A DNA stretch of 64,000 nt from Fluviicoccus sp. GTDB lineage: Bacteria > Pseudomonadota > Gammaproteobacteria > Pseudomonadales > Moraxellaceae. This document shows, in pieces, positions 21,406 through 30,517 of the stretch; within the stretch, counting starts at the first letter, position 1; every line of letters starts with the position of its first letter. The notes below the pieces were generated by a model. It was given only the letters and a program-made list of their open reading frames with translations, made no database searches and was not told the origin of the DNA. The translations under genes and the position numbers were made by a program. Location of the stretch: positions 310,001-374,000 of the forward strand of contig NZ_JAUSMX010000002.1 in assembly GCF_030646115.1 (NCBI RefSeq), given 5' to 3'.

Positions 21406-23208
21406 TCAGAACGTACGCGGCTTGGGCGGAACAGTGTCCACCGTCAGCGGCTTCAGCTTCACCGGCTTGTAGTCCAGACGGTTGCCGTCCTTGTACCACA
21501 AGGTATGGCGCATCCATTCCTTGTCGTTACGTCCCAGCGGGCAATCCGGATCGGTCAGCGGACGCTCGTAGTCGACCACGGTGTGGGCGCCACGGCATTC
21601 CTTGCGGGCAGCGGCGGAAATGATCGTAGCCTTGGCGACTTCAATCAGGTTCTGCAGCTCCAGCGCTTCGATACGGGCCGTGTTGAACACCTTGGACTTG
21701 TCCTTGAGGTGAATGTTCTGCACGCGCTTTTCAATTTCAAGGATCTGACCGACACCGGCATCCAGCAGCGCCTGGGTGCGGAACACACCGGCGTGGGCCT
21801 GCATGGAACGACGCATGTCGTTGGCCACGTCCTGGCAATATTCACCATCGGTCGAGTTGTCGAGTTTGGCAATGCGGGCCAGGGTCTTGTCCAGCGCATC
21901 GGCGGGCAGCGGCTTGTGCACAGCAGACTCACGACGCACGGTTTCAATGATGTGGTCACCGGCAGCCTTGCCGAACACGATCAGGTCCAGCAGCGAGTTG
22001 GTGCCCAGTCGGTTGGCGCCGTGCACGGACACGCAAGAGCATTCGCCGATGGCGTAGAAGCCCTTGACCACGGTATTCGGTTCGCCGTCCTTCGGAGCTA
22101 CCACCTGACCGTTGATGTTGGTCGGGATGCCGCCCATCTGGTAGTGAATGGTCGGCACCACCGGAATCGGTTCCTTGGTACAATCGACGTTAGCGAAGTT
22201 CTTGCCGATTTCATACACCGAAGGCAGGCGCTGGTGGATGGTCTCTGCGCCCAGGTGGGTCAGGTCGAGCACCACATAGTCGCCATTGGGACCGCAGCCA
22301 CGGCCTTCCTTGATTTCCTGGTCCATGCAGCGGGACACGAAGTCACGCGGGGCCAAATCCTTCAAGGTGGGGGCGTAGCGTTCCATGAACGGCTCACCGC
22401 TCTTGTTACGCAGCAGGCCGCCTTCACCACGGCAACCTTCGGTCAGCAGCACTCCGGCGCCGGCAACGCCGGTCGGGTGGAACTGCCAGAACTCCATGTC
22501 TTCCAGCGGAATGCCAGCGCGGGCGGCCATGCCAAGGCCGTCGCCGGTATTGATGAAAGCATTGGTGGAGGCTTGATAGATACGACCGGCGCCGCCGGTG
22601 GCGAACAGCGTGCACTTGGCCTGGAACACGGCGACATCACCGGTTTCGAGGTCAATCGCAGTGACGCCCAGCACATCGCCGTTTTCGTCACGAATCAGGT
22701 CCAGCGCAATCCATTCCACAAAGAACTGGGTATTGGACGCTACGTTTTGCTGATATAGCGTGTGCAGCAGCGCATGACCGGTACGGTCGGCGGCGGCGCA
22801 GGCACGCGGCACCGGCTTTTCCCCGTAGTTGGACGAGTGGCCGCCGAACGGACGCTGGTAAATGGTGCCGTCTTCGTTGCGATCGAACGGCATGCCCATG
22901 TGTTCCAGTTCGTACACCATCTTCGGTGCTTCACGGCACATGTACTCAATGGCGTCCTGGTCGCCCAGCCAGTCAGAACCCTTCACGGTATCGTAAAAGT
23001 GGTAGTGCCAGTTGTCGTCGCCCATATTGCCCAGCGAAGCGCCAATGCCGCCTTGCGCCGCCACAGTGTGCGAGCGGGTCGGGAAAACCTTGGTCAGCAC
23101 AGCGACACTAAGGCCGGCGCGGGCCAGTTGCAGGGAGGCGCGCATGCCGGAGCCGCCGCCGCCGACAATCACGGCATCAAATGTTAGGGTACGGATATTC
23201 TTAGCCAT
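21406..23208 (-). CDS. sdhA: Succinate dehydrogenase flavoprotein subunit
   Basis: Catalytic subunit of complex II, oxidising succinate to fumarate at the cytoplasmic face of the inner membrane. In 600 residues the FAD motif is VIVGGGGSGMRASLQLA, and the flavinylated histidine lies in RSHTVAAQGG. Substrate residues occur in HPTGVAGAGVLLTEGCRGEGG, and the C-terminal DYERPLTDPDCPLGRNDKEW region is typical. It starts 3 nt after the sdhD stop. Confidence 0.97.
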   Translation of the reverse strand: MAKNIRTLTFDAVIVGGGGSGMRASLQLARAGLSVAVLTKVFPTRSHTVAAQGGIGASLGNMGDDNWHYHFYDTVKGSDWLGDQDAIEYMCREAPKMVYELEHMGMPFDRNEDGTIYQRPFGGHSSNYGEKPVPRACAAADRTGHALLHTLYQQNVASNTQFFVEWIALDLIRDENGDVLGVTAIDLETGDVAVFQAKCTLFATGGAGRIYQASTNAFINTGDGLGMAARAGIPLEDMEFWQFHPTGVAGAGVLLTEGCRGEGGLLRNKSGEPFMERYAPTLKDLAPRDFVSRCMDQEIKEGRGCGPNGDYVVLDLTHLGAETIHQRLPSVYEIGKNFANVDCTKEPIPVVPTIHYQMGGIPTNINGQVVAPKDGEPNTVVKGFYAIGECSCVSVHGANRLGTNSLLDLIVFGKAAGDHIIETVRRESAVHKPLPADALDKTLARIAKLDNSTDGEYCQDVANDMRRSMQAHAGVFRTQALLDAGVGQILEIEKRVQNIHLKDKSKVFNTARIEALELQNLIEVAKATIISAAARKECRGAHTVVDYERPLTDPDCPLGRNDKEWMRHTLWYKDGNRLDYKPVKLKPLTVDTVPPKPRTF

Positions 23209-23211
23209 TGC

Positions 23212-23577
23212 TTAATTTCCCCAGAAAATCTTCAGGCCCCAGACGACGTACACGAAAATCAGCACACCCATGCCGATCTGGGCCAGGAACCGCAGGAAGG
23301 TTGCCTTGTTGCCCATCTGGCGCACGGTCAGGTAGTCGGTGGTAATGGTCCACAGGCCGACCCAGGCGTGCCCGGCCAGCGAGGCCAGGGCCAACAGGCC
23401 GAAAATGCGCATGCAGGTGCTGCCCATGAAGGCAGACCAGTTTTCGTAGGTGACATCACCCTGCAGGGCGATCCAGCCAAGGACCACGACAAAGTAAACG
23501 GCCAGGATAACGGCGCTGACACGCTGGACAATCCAGTCGCTCATGCCGGAACGGCTAAAACTCGTTGCGCTTTTCAT
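23212..23577 (-). CDS. sdhD: Succinate dehydrogenase membrane anchor subunit D
   Basis: Small anchor (121 residues) with three membrane helices that helps bind haem b and ubiquinone. The conserved SGMSDWIVQRVSAVILAVYF start and the haem-ligand region AGHAWVGLWTITTDYL are present. It follows sdhC with no gap and precedes sdhA by 3 nt. Confidence 0.94.
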   Translation of the reverse strand: MKSATSFSRSGMSDWIVQRVSAVILAVYFVVVLGWIALQGDVTYENWSAFMGSTCMRIFGLLALASLAGHAWVGLWTITTDYLTVRQMGNKATFLRFLAQIGMGVLIFVYVVWGLKIFWGN

Positions 23578-23979
23578 TTACAGCACCACCCAGACAAAGG
23601 CCAGAGCAATGGAAACGGCGGACACTCCCAAGGCAGCCTTGGCGAAGTTGCGGCCGCTTTCCAGTTCTTCCGCAACACCGAAGTCCATCACCAGATGCTT
23701 CAGGCCCACAAAGAAGTGATAAAGCAGACCGGCCAGCGTGACGAACACCAGGAAACGGCCGATGAAACCACCGAATACGTCTTCCTTGATGGCGGCAAAA
23801 CTTTCCGGGGATTCCAGGGTGCCCTGCAGAATGTAGAGCAGGACGGGAATCAGCAGGAAGATGACGATGCCGGAGATACGGTGCAGGATCGAGGCAATCG
23901 CCACCGGCGACTTCAGATTGACCGCCAGGATAAGATCCGGCGACAAGTTGACAGGTCTGTTGCTTTTCACAGCGTGCAT
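23578..23979 (-). CDS. sdhC: Succinate dehydrogenase cytochrome b556 subunit C
   Basis: Anchor subunit (133 residues, three membrane helices) for haem b and quinone. SILHRISGIVIFLL and the haem-ligand motif HFFVGLKHLVMDFG are clear. The ATG used gives MHAVKSNRPVNLSPDL, but AGG directly abuts it. A GTG three codons in (MKSNRPVNL) is 9 nt from the same SD and could be the true start. First gene of sdhCDAB, about 90 nt downstream of a good promoter. Confidence 0.94.
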   Translation of the reverse strand: MHAVKSNRPVNLSPDLILAVNLKSPVAIASILHRISGIVIFLLIPVLLYILQGTLESPESFAAIKEDVFGGFIGRFLVFVTLAGLLYHFFVGLKHLVMDFGVAEELESGRNFAKAALGVSAVSIALAFVWVVL

Positions 23980-24077
23980 CCTGTAGTTGGGGCCCGTAAT
24001 AAAGGGCTGGAATCAAGGAGAAAAACAGCTAATTGCACGTCTGGCGGCGGCGTTGCCAACAAGGCGGGCGGCGCAGA

Positions 24078-24106
24078 ATTATAGACTTCCCGCCCCCGGA
24101 TTACAA
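24078..24106 (-). promoter_or_regulatory. sdhCDAB promoter
   Basis: Read on the minus strand, TTGTAA (24106-24101), a 17-bp spacer and a perfect TATAAT (24083-24078) form a sigma-70 promoter. The transcript would have a leader of about 90 nt before sdhC. The rest of the 415-bp sdh-gltA region is AT-rich towards gltA, with no extra reading frame I can support. Confidence 0.7.
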
Positions 24107-24247
24107 ACTGATACAGTTCGCGACAAAACACCGCAACACACAATCACAATCGTACAGTAATCCGCAGGGGCCAACCCATGTTCAAAATACGGACAAAATA
24201 GTTTCCACATGTGAACAGAAGCGGGATATACGACCTTCGTCGGCCCT

Positions 24248-24284
24248 TAGCTTGATTGACAAAATCCCTACAAACCTTAAGCTA
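24248..24284 (+). promoter_or_regulatory. Candidate gltA promoter flanked by TAGCTT inverted repeats
   Basis: A consensus TTGACA (24256-24261) is followed 16 bp later by the poor -10 TAAGCT (24278-24283). The inverted pair TAGCTT (24248-24253) and AAGCTA (24279-24284) brackets the core and overlaps the -10, as an operator would. The predicted leader is about 105 nt. Confidence 0.5.
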
Positions 24285-24394
24285 GGCGCGTTTTATGCAT
24301 CCTATGTTTTGAACGCGGCGTCGACCCCGGCCGATGCACCATTCCGGTGCCGGCGAACGCTGCCTTTATGCGCTGAAAAAAACAGGAGAACGCC

Positions 24395-25675
24395 ATGTCT
24401 GGCAAAAAAGCCACGCTAACCATCGGTGACAAGAGCCTGGACCTTCCCGTCCTCAGCGGCACCATGGGTCCTGACGTCATTGATGTCAAAGACGTCTTGT
24501 CCAACGGTTACTTCACCTATGACCCCGGCTTCATGGCTACCTCCGCCTGTGAATCCAAGATCACCTTCATTGACGGTGACAAGGGCATCCTCCTGCACGG
24601 CGGCTATCCCATTGAGCAACTGGCTGAAAAGTCCGATTATCTGGAAACCTGCTATCTGCTGCTGAACGGCGAACTGCCGAATGCCGCCCAGAAGGAAGAT
24701 TTCGTGGGCCGTGTCATGAACCACACCATGGTTCATGAACAGCTCCAATTTTTCTACCGCGGTTTCCGCCGTGACGCCCACCCCATGGCCGTCATGTGCG
24801 GCGTGGTCGGCGCCCTCTCCGCCTTCTACCACGACAATCTGGACATCAACGACGCTGAACACCGCCGCATCGCCGCCATCCGTCTCATCGCCAAGATGCC
24901 GACTATGGCTGCCATGAGCTACAAGTATTCCGCCGGCCAGCCTTTCATGTATCCCCGCAACGATCTGGGCTACGCTGAAAACTTCCTGCACATGATGTTT
25001 GCCACGCCCTGCGCCGACTACAAGGTTAACCCCATTGTCGCCAAGGCCATGGACCGCATCTTCGTGCTGCACGCCGACCACGAGCAAAACGCCTCGACCT
25101 CGACCGTGCGCCTGACCGGTTCCACCGGCGCCAACCCCTATGCCTGTATCGCGGCTGGTATTGCCGCACTGTGGGGTCCGTCTCATGGCGGCGCCAACGA
25201 AGCCGTGCTGAAGATGCTGGATGAAATCGGCGACGTCTCCAAGCTGGATGACTTTATCGAGCGCGTCAAGGACAAGAACGACAGCACCAAGCTGATGGGC
25301 TTCGGCCATCGCGTTTACAAGAACTTCGATCCGCGCGCCAAGGTCATGAAACAGACCTGCGACGAAGTGCTGACCGCGCTGGGTATCCATGACCCGCAAC
25401 TCGAGCTGGCCATGAAGCTGGAAGAAATTGCCCTGAGTGACGAATACTTCGTGTCGCGCAAGCTGTACCCGAACGTTGACTTCTATTCCGGCATCATCCT
25501 CAAAGCCATTGGCATTCCCACCAGCATGTTCACCGTGATCTTCGCCCTCGGCCGCACGCCGGGCTGGATTGCCCATTGGCTGGAAATGCACTCGGCTCCG
25601 TACAAGATCAGCCGTCCGCGCCAGTTGTACACCGGCCCGGTGCAGCGTGACTTCGTGCCGATGGACAAGCGCTAA
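24395..25675 (+). CDS. gltA: Citrate synthase (type II, hexameric)
   Basis: Condenses acetyl-CoA and oxaloacetate at the entry to the TCA cycle. The 426 residues match the NADH-sensitive Gram-negative type. The catalytic set is visible: [13 protein letters not shown] and [14 protein letters not shown] with the two histidines, and [10 protein letters not shown] with the aspartate. GGAG precedes the start by 6 nt. Divergent from sdhCDAB, a typical gammaproteobacterial arrangement, and closed by a strong terminator. Confidence 0.97.
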   Translation: MSGKKATLTIGDKSLDLPVLSGTMGPDVIDVKDVLSNGYFTYDPGFMATSACESKITFIDGDKGILLHGGYPIEQLAEKSDYLETCYLLLNGELPNAAQKEDFVGRVMNHTMVHEQLQFFYRGFRRDAHPMAVMCGVVGALSAFYHDNLDINDAEHRRIAAIRLIAKMPTMAAMSYKYSAGQPFMYPRNDLGYAENFLHMMFATPCADYKVNPIVAKAMDRIFVLHADHEQNASTSTVRLTGSTGANPYACIAAGIAALWGPSHGGANEAVLKMLDEIGDVSKLDDFIERVKDKNDSTKLMGFGHRVYKNFDPRAKVMKQTCDEVLTALGIHDPQLELAMKLEEIALSDEYFVSRKLYPNVDFYSGIILKAIGIPTSMFTVIFALGRTPGWIAHWLEMHSAPYKISRPRQLYTGPVQRDFVPMDKR

Positions 25676-25702
25676 GCTTTCCATTGTCATGAAACAGACC
25701 CG

Positions 25703-25729
25703 GGGCCGCTTATGCGGCCCTTGGTTTTT
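25703..25729 (+). terminator. Rho-independent terminator of gltA
   Basis: A 7-bp stem GGGCCGC/GCGGCCC with a TTAT loop is followed by TTGGTTTTT, 27 bp past the gltA stop. Confidence 0.85.
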
Positions 25730-25754
25730 GTGAAGCCGGATTCAGGAGCACGCC

Positions 25755-26621
25755 ATGAAAATCGCCTTTATCGGTCTGGGAAACATGGGCTATCCCATGG
25801 CCGGGCACCTCGCCGCCCATGGACATGACGTCACCGTTTACAACCGGACTGTTGCCAAGGCTGATGCTTGGTTAAAACAACATGGCGGTCACAAGGCATC
25901 TACCCCGGCTGAGGCAGCCGCCCAGGCTGAAGTCGTATTCACCTGCGTCGGCAACGACGATGATCTCAGCCAGGTGGTATTGAGTGAAACCGGCATCATC
26001 CAGGGCATGACACCCGGCTCGGTGCTGGTCGACCACTCCACCGTTTCCGCGACCCTGTCACGTGATCTCGCCAATACCCTGAAGGGAGGAGGAATGGCCT
26101 TTGCTGACGCCCCGGTTTCCGGCGGTCAGCAAGGTGCGCAACGCGGTCAACTCAGCATCATGTGCGGAGCAGAAGAAAATGTCTTCGCGCGTATTGAGCC
26201 CCTGCTGGCAAGCTATGGCAAGGCTGTAGTGCGCATGGGGAATGTCGGTAGCGGTCAACTGACAAAGATGGTCAACCAGATCTGTGTCGCTGGGCTGATC
26301 GAGGCATTGGCGGAAGGTTTGCACTTCGCCGAGAAGGCCGGGCTGGATACTGGAAAAGCCATGCAGGTCATCGGTCAAGGGGCAGCCTCATCCTGGCAAC
26401 TGGTCAACCGCCACGCCACCATGCTGGCGGATGAGTACAACCACGGCTTCGCCGTGGACTGGATGCGCAAGGATCTGGATCTCTGTCTGGAAGAAGCAGC
26501 CGGGCTGGGTATTTCCTTGCCGGTTACCCGGCAGGTCAACGACTTCTACCGCGAAATTCAGGCCATGCAAGGCGGACGCTGGGATACCTCCAGCCTGCTT
26601 CGCCGGCTGAAACAGTCCTGA
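25755..26621 (+). CDS. NAD(P)-dependent beta-hydroxyacid dehydrogenase (3-hydroxyisobutyrate dehydrogenase family)
   Basis: Probably oxidises a beta-hydroxyacid or reduces a semialdehyde; the exact substrate is not readable. The 288 residues have the N-terminal Rossmann motif IGLGNMGYPMAGHLAA, the substrate loop DAPVSGGQQGAQRGQL and the catalytic lysine in GNVGSGQLTKMVNQ. The C-terminal all-helical domain has the usual KDLDLCLEEA. The NADP/NAD preference residue after the second strand (YNRT) suggests NADPH. It lies 26 bp past the gltA terminator and 89 bp before rpoN, where pseudomonads carry lptB. Confidence 0.87.
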   Translation: MKIAFIGLGNMGYPMAGHLAAHGHDVTVYNRTVAKADAWLKQHGGHKASTPAEAAAQAEVVFTCVGNDDDLSQVVLSETGIIQGMTPGSVLVDHSTVSATLSRDLANTLKGGGMAFADAPVSGGQQGAQRGQLSIMCGAEENVFARIEPLLASYGKAVVRMGNVGSGQLTKMVNQICVAGLIEALAEGLHFAEKAGLDTGKAMQVIGQGAASSWQLVNRHATMLADEYNHGFAVDWMRKDLDLCLEEAAGLGISLPVTRQVNDFYREIQAMQGGRWDTSSLLRRLKQS

Positions 26622-26710
26622 TACACCCCCGGGCCTGCTTCTTGCATGGCGCAAACTCAATAAGCTGCGATATACTCTCGCTTACGTCTACGACCTGAAG
26701 TTATGCCAGT

Positions 26711-28201
26711 ATGAAAGCAGCATTGCATCTCAATCTTGGCCAGAACCTGACCATGACACCGCAATTACAGCAAGCCATCCGCTTGTTGCAATTGTCCACG
26801 ATTGAACTGCAACAGGAAATCCAGAATGCTCTGGACTCCAACCCGCTGCTGGAGCTGGCTGAAGACAACGATGCCCCGGCCATATCCGCTTCCACCAATG
26901 ATGCCGAAGCCGCCGGACAAGCCTCTGATGAGTTCAGCGACCACAGTTCGGACGAAAGTAACGGCCTGGACATGGATGCCCCGCGCGATATTCCGGAAGA
27001 ACTGCCGGTTGACAGCGCCTGGGATGACATCTTTACCGGTAACACCAGCACAGCCTCTGCGCCAGATGATGATGACGAAGGGTTCGAAGCTCGCTCGACT
27101 GTCCCCGAAACCCTTTACGATCATTTGTTGTGGCAAGTGAACCTTACGCCGTTCACTTTGACTGACAAGGCGATTGCCGTCTGTCTGATCGACTCACTGG
27201 ATGAGAACGGATATCTCACTTCACCGCTGGAAGATATTCTTGATGCCGTCAGCCGCCTGTTGCCGGAAGTGGACATTGAAGAAGATGAAGTCGAGGCTGT
27301 TCTCCACCGCATACAACAGTTTGACCCGCCCGGTGTGGCAGCACGTGACCTGCGTGAATGCCTGTTGATCCAGCTGGGCCAACTGCCTGAAATGACCCCG
27401 ATGCTTGACGCTGCCCTGTTGATTGTTCGTGAGCATCTGCAATTGCTGGGCAACCATGACCAGGCCGGACTGCTGAAGAAAGCCCGACTGACGGAATCGC
27501 AACTGCAAGCTGCTGTCAGCCTGATTCAAACCCTGAACCCCTACCCCGGCGGCAGTATTTCCTCCAGCGAATCCAATTACGTGACCCCGGACGTCATCGT
27601 CACCCGTAATAAAGAACGCTGGCGGGTGGAGCTGAACCCGGAAACCGCGCCCCGCGTCCGTATCAATACCGGCTACGCCAGTATGGTTCGCCGCGCCGAC
27701 AACAGCGCCGACAACCAATACCTGCGTAACCACTTGCAAGAGGCCCGCTGGTTCCTGAAGAGCCTGCAAAGTCGCCACGAAACCTTGCTGAAAGTCGCCA
27801 CCTGCATTGTGGAGCATCAGCGCGGCTTCCTTGAAAAAGGTCCGGAAGCTATGAAGCCAATGGTGCTGCGTGATGTTGCCGATGAGGTTGGCCTGCATGA
27901 GTCCACCGTGTCACGAGTCACCACCCAGAAGTTCATGCATACCCCGCTGGGCATCTTTGAGCTGAAGTACTTTTTCTCCAGCCATGTCGGCACCAGCTCA
28001 GGCGGCGAATGCTCGTCCACCGCCATTCGCGCCATGATCAAGAAGCTGGTCAGCCAGGAAGATAGCCGCAAACCGCTTTCCGACAACAAGATTGCTGATC
28101 TTCTTCAGGAACAGGGCATTGAAGTCGCCAGGCGCACCATTGCCAAATATCGCGAGTCGCTCAACATTCCATCATCCAGCGACAGAAAACGCTTGCTATA
28201 A
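26711..28201 (+). CDS. rpoN: RNA polymerase sigma-54 factor
   Basis: Sigma factor for -24/-12 promoters that require enhancer-binding AAA+ activators. The 496 residues show the glutamine/leucine-rich region I ([20 protein letters not shown]), an acidic region II (about residues 55-125), the core-binding region III with helix-turn-helix [14 protein letters not shown], and the RpoN box [10 protein letters not shown] (residues 473-482). A TATACT at 26671-26676 may be its -10, without a good -35. Two sigma-54-type promoter sequences lie downstream in this window (28307 and 30658). Confidence 0.97.
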   Translation: MKAALHLNLGQNLTMTPQLQQAIRLLQLSTIELQQEIQNALDSNPLLELAEDNDAPAISASTNDAEAAGQASDEFSDHSSDESNGLDMDAPRDIPEELPVDSAWDDIFTGNTSTASAPDDDDEGFEARSTVPETLYDHLLWQVNLTPFTLTDKAIAVCLIDSLDENGYLTSPLEDILDAVSRLLPEVDIEEDEVEAVLHRIQQFDPPGVAARDLRECLLIQLGQLPEMTPMLDAALLIVREHLQLLGNHDQAGLLKKARLTESQLQAAVSLIQTLNPYPGGSISSSESNYVTPDVIVTRNKERWRVELNPETAPRVRINTGYASMVRRADNSADNQYLRNHLQEARWFLKSLQSRHETLLKVATCIVEHQRGFLEKGPEAMKPMVLRDVADEVGLHESTVSRVTTQKFMHTPLGIFELKYFFSSHVGTSSGGECSSTAIRAMIKKLVSQEDSRKPLSDNKIADLLQEQGIEVARRTIAKYRESLNIPSSSDRKRLL

Positions 28202-28247
28202 CCTCGGAATAGTCGCTACTCTGAACTTGTGGAACAGATTTTCAGAA

Positions 28248-28293
28248 TCACAATCCGATACAGAATTGTGGCTGCACAATGACCGGATTGTGA
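28248..28293. promoter_or_regulatory. Nested inverted repeats between rpoN and hpf
   Basis: Four copies of CACAAT alternate in orientation within 46 bp: TCACAATCCG (28248-28257), ATTGTG (28265-28270), CACAAT (28275-28280) and CGGATTGTGA (28284-28293). The outer pair forms a 10-bp perfect stem and the inner pair a 6-bp stem with a GCTG loop. Neighbouring copies can also pair, giving mutually exclusive structures. It ends 16 bp before a possible sigma-54 promoter. Confidence 0.55.
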
Positions 28294-28306
28294 CTGATAC
28301 TGGCTT

Positions 28307-28323
28307 TTGGCGGAGAACATGCT
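28307..28323 (+). promoter_or_regulatory. Possible sigma-54 promoter of hpf
   Basis: TTGGCGGAGAACATGCT keeps GG and GC exactly 10 nt apart and matches most of the -24/-12 consensus, with four departures (GGA for ACG, and A before TGC). It lies about 85 bp before hpf, within the 205-bp rpoN-hpf gap. Confidence 0.4.
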
Positions 28324-28406
28324 TCCGCAAGGCCGAACGGTTCGCCGCCCGACTTTGTCCGCAGGTTCTCCTCGAATGTCGTAAAAACAACACGAGGATT
28401 GGCCTT

Positions 28407-28697
28407 ATGCAAATGACTATCAGCGGGCATCATGTGGAACTCACCCCGGCCTTGAAAGAATACGTGCAGAGCAAGCTGACGCGCGTCGAGCGCCATTTTG
28501 ATCACATCACCAGCATGCACGTCATTCTCACCATCGAGAAGCTTGCCCAGAAAGCCGAAGCCACCATCCGGATCGCCGGTGCGGAACTGTTCGCCAATGC
28601 GGAATCTCCCGACATGTACGCCGCGATTGACCTGCTCTCTGACAAGCTTGACCGACAGATTGTCAGGCACAAGGAAAAGCTGAAAGCCCATCACTGA
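28407..28697 (+). CDS. hpf: Ribosome hibernation promoting factor (short form)
   Basis: Binds the 30S decoding region and promotes 100S ribosome dimers in stationary phase. I start at MQMTISGHHVELTPALKEYV (96 residues), preceded by GAGGA. The open frame extends upstream but that part is non-conserved. The RaiA/HPF beta-alpha-beta-beta-beta-alpha core is complete, and the C-terminal ribosome-dimerisation domain of long HPF is absent, as usual in gammaproteobacteria. A strong terminator separates it from rapZ. Confidence 0.94.
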   Translation: MQMTISGHHVELTPALKEYVQSKLTRVERHFDHITSMHVILTIEKLAQKAEATIRIAGAELFANAESPDMYAAIDLLSDKLDRQIVRHKEKLKAHH

Positions 28698-28708
28698 TTT
28701 CCCGCTGC

Positions 28709-28735
28709 AAAAGCCCGGTTGTTCCGGGCTTTTTT
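28709..28735 (+). terminator. Rho-independent terminator of hpf
   Basis: AAAAGCCCGG/CCGGGCTTTT forms a 10-bp stem with a TTGTT loop and a run of six T, 12 bp past hpf. Confidence 0.92.
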
Positions 28736-28816
28736 ATGTCTGCTTTATGTCTGCACCTCTGTATTCTTCAGTCAAAGAATGTACTATAAGAAAAAATCTT
28801 AACCTCATGCACCTGA

Positions 28817-29674
28817 ATGAAAAAGCTTCTGATTGTCAGTGGACGTTCCGGCTCCGGAAAAAGCTCCGCCCTTAACATCCTGGAAGATCTGGGCTATTTC
28901 TGCATCGACAACCTGCCTTTAAGCCTGTTGCCCTCTCTGGTTCATTACTTCCAGACCTCGCCAACAGTTTCCCGCATTGGTGTCGGCGTGGATGTGCGCA
29001 GCCTGCCGGATGACCTCAGCCGTTTTGACTCAGTGCTGGCGGAACTGGACAACATGGGCGTCAGTTCCGATACCCTGTTTCTCGATGCCCGCGACGATGT
29101 GCTGCTGGCGCGATTCAGCTCCACCCGCCGCAAACACCCGCTCAGTACCGACTCGCGGTCCTTGAGCGAGGCCATCGAACAGGAAAAAATTATTCTTGAC
29201 CCGATAGCCTCTCGCGCCAGTGTCTATCTGGATACCAGCAACCTGAACGTACATGAGCTACAGCAAACGCTCGCGGCACGACTTTCCAATAACTCCCAGG
29301 TCACCATCTTGTTTGAGTCCTTCGGCTACAAGCATGGTGTTCCCCTTGATGCCGATTTTGTTTTTGATGTCCGCTGCCTTCCCAACCCCCACTGGCAGAC
29401 TTCATTACGGGAAAAAACAGGGTTGGACAAGCCGGTTGCCGACTTCCTGGATAACCACCCTGAAGTCGAGGCGCTTTTTCATGACATCAGTGAATTCCTG
29501 CTGAAATGGCTGCCAAGGCTGACCGCTGACCACCGGCATTACCTGACTGTCGCCATCGGTTGCACAGGAGGCCAGCATCGCTCCGTTTATATGGTGGACA
29601 GAATGGCGGACTTCATGAAGAATCGGGTCGCCAACATCCAAACCCTCCATCGAGAGCTGATCCGCAAAAAATGA
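28817..29674 (+). CDS. rapZ: RNase adapter protein RapZ
   Basis: In enterics RapZ guides RNase E to the sRNA GlmZ and senses glucosamine-6-phosphate; outside enterics the role is less certain. The 285 residues show the N-terminal P-loop GRSGSGKS (9-16). The C-terminal domain carries FESFGYKHGVPLDADFVFDV and the metabolite-binding IGCTGGQHRSVY. It follows a terminator, so it needs its own promoter; an AT-rich TACTATAAG stretch at 28782-28790 is the only candidate. Its stop overlaps ptsO. Confidence 0.95.
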   Translation: MKKLLIVSGRSGSGKSSALNILEDLGYFCIDNLPLSLLPSLVHYFQTSPTVSRIGVGVDVRSLPDDLSRFDSVLAELDNMGVSSDTLFLDARDDVLLARFSSTRRKHPLSTDSRSLSEAIEQEKIILDPIASRASVYLDTSNLNVHELQQTLAARLSNNSQVTILFESFGYKHGVPLDADFVFDVRCLPNPHWQTSLREKTGLDKPVADFLDNHPEVEALFHDISEFLLKWLPRLTADHRHYLTVAIGCTGGQHRSVYMVDRMADFMKNRVANIQTLHRELIRKK

Positions 29675-29943
29675 TTGATACCACCATCACTGTCATCAAC
29701 AAACTGGGCCTGCACGCCAGGGCAACAGCCAAATTGATCACGCTCACGTCTTCTTTCAAGTCCGTCATTCGACTAAGCAAACCCGGCGGCCGTCTGGTGG
29801 ATGCCAAGAACATGATGCAAGTGATGTTGCTGGGCGCCGGCCGGGGCATCACCCTGACACTGCAAATCGAGGGCGATGATGAACAGGCCGCCTTGACCGC
29901 CATTCAGGATTTGTTTGCCCGCCGCTTTGACGAAGCAGAATAA
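29671..29943 (+). CDS. ptsO: Nitrogen-related phosphocarrier protein NPr
   Basis: HPr-like protein of the nitrogen phosphotransferase system, normally relaying phosphate from EI-Ntr (PtsP) to EIIA-Ntr (PtsN). The 90 residues start at the ATG overlapping the rapZ stop. The phospho-site is histidine 15 in NKLGLHARATAKL. The HPr-kinase serine region reads DAKNMMQVM, so there is no serine-46 equivalent, as expected for NPr. ptsN is missing from the locus. Confidence 0.93.
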   Translation: MIDTTITVINKLGLHARATAKLITLTSSFKSVIRLSKPGGRLVDAKNMMQVMLLGAGRGITLTLQIEGDDEQAALTAIQDLFARRFDEAE

Positions 29944-29997
29944 ATCCCCGTTTCTTGCTAGAATACGCGCCCCTTCAAATCTGCCTGCCCCGCCGCC

Positions 29998-30504
29998 ATG
30001 CTCAACCACCCTGCTGAAGATGAATTTGATCCGGACTTCATCAGCAAGTCCGAACAGAAACGCGCCATGGACCGTTTGCAAGCGGTGGGTGAACAGTTGG
30101 CGGAGCTTCCGGTCTCCCAGTTGAAAAAACTGCCACTGACTGAAACGCTGATGGACGCCCTGCTTGAACTGTCCCACATCAGAAGCCATGAAGCCATTCG
30201 CCGGCACAAGCAACGCATTGGCAAGCTGATGCGTCATGAAGATGAAGCCGCCATTTTGCAAGCGCTGAACCGGCACCAGCAGCCCAATCTGGAAAAGCGG
30301 ATGGAAATCTGGATCACCCGTCTGATCCAGCACGGAGACCCGGCCATTGCCGATTTCGTCCGCAACCATAGCGCAGCTGAACGCCATACCTTGCGGCAGT
30401 TGGTACGGGCGGCCAGACATGCACTGGAAAGCGAACCGGAACAAGCGGAAAAAATGAAAGCGCGTCTGGCTACCTACTTAAGAGAAGTGGTTACGCTGTC
30501 CTGA
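29998..30504 (+). CDS. darP: Ribosome biogenesis factor DarP (YjgA)
   Basis: Small basic/acidic helical protein that associates with 50S precursors and aids large-subunit assembly. The 168 residues match YjgA: ISKSEQKRAMDRLQAVGEQLAEL, LKKLPL, the central HKQRIGKLMRHED and the C-terminal helical SAAERHTLRQLVRAAR. In pseudomonads it neighbours pmbA and tldD; here two pilin genes come next. Confidence 0.92.
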   Translation: MLNHPAEDEFDPDFISKSEQKRAMDRLQAVGEQLAELPVSQLKKLPLTETLMDALLELSHIRSHEAIRRHKQRIGKLMRHEDEAAILQALNRHQQPNLEKRMEIWITRLIQHGDPAIADFVRNHSAAERHTLRQLVRAARHALESEPEQAEKMKARLATYLREVVTLS

Positions 30505-30517
30505 AATTAACGGATAG

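Noticed and set aside
20539-22758. A 739-codon open frame on the plus strand
   Set aside because: It lies exactly antisense to sdhB and sdhA, which are complete and highly conserved. Its His/Gln/Val-rich translation is typical of a GC-rich shadow frame.
24201-24216. CRP/Vfr-like site in the sdh-gltA region
   Set aside because: The centre is CACATGTG rather than TGTGA-N6-TCACA; outer positions mismatch.
24416-25690. A 424-codon open frame antisense to gltA
   Set aside because: Mirror frame of a conserved citrate synthase; no independent start signal or domain.
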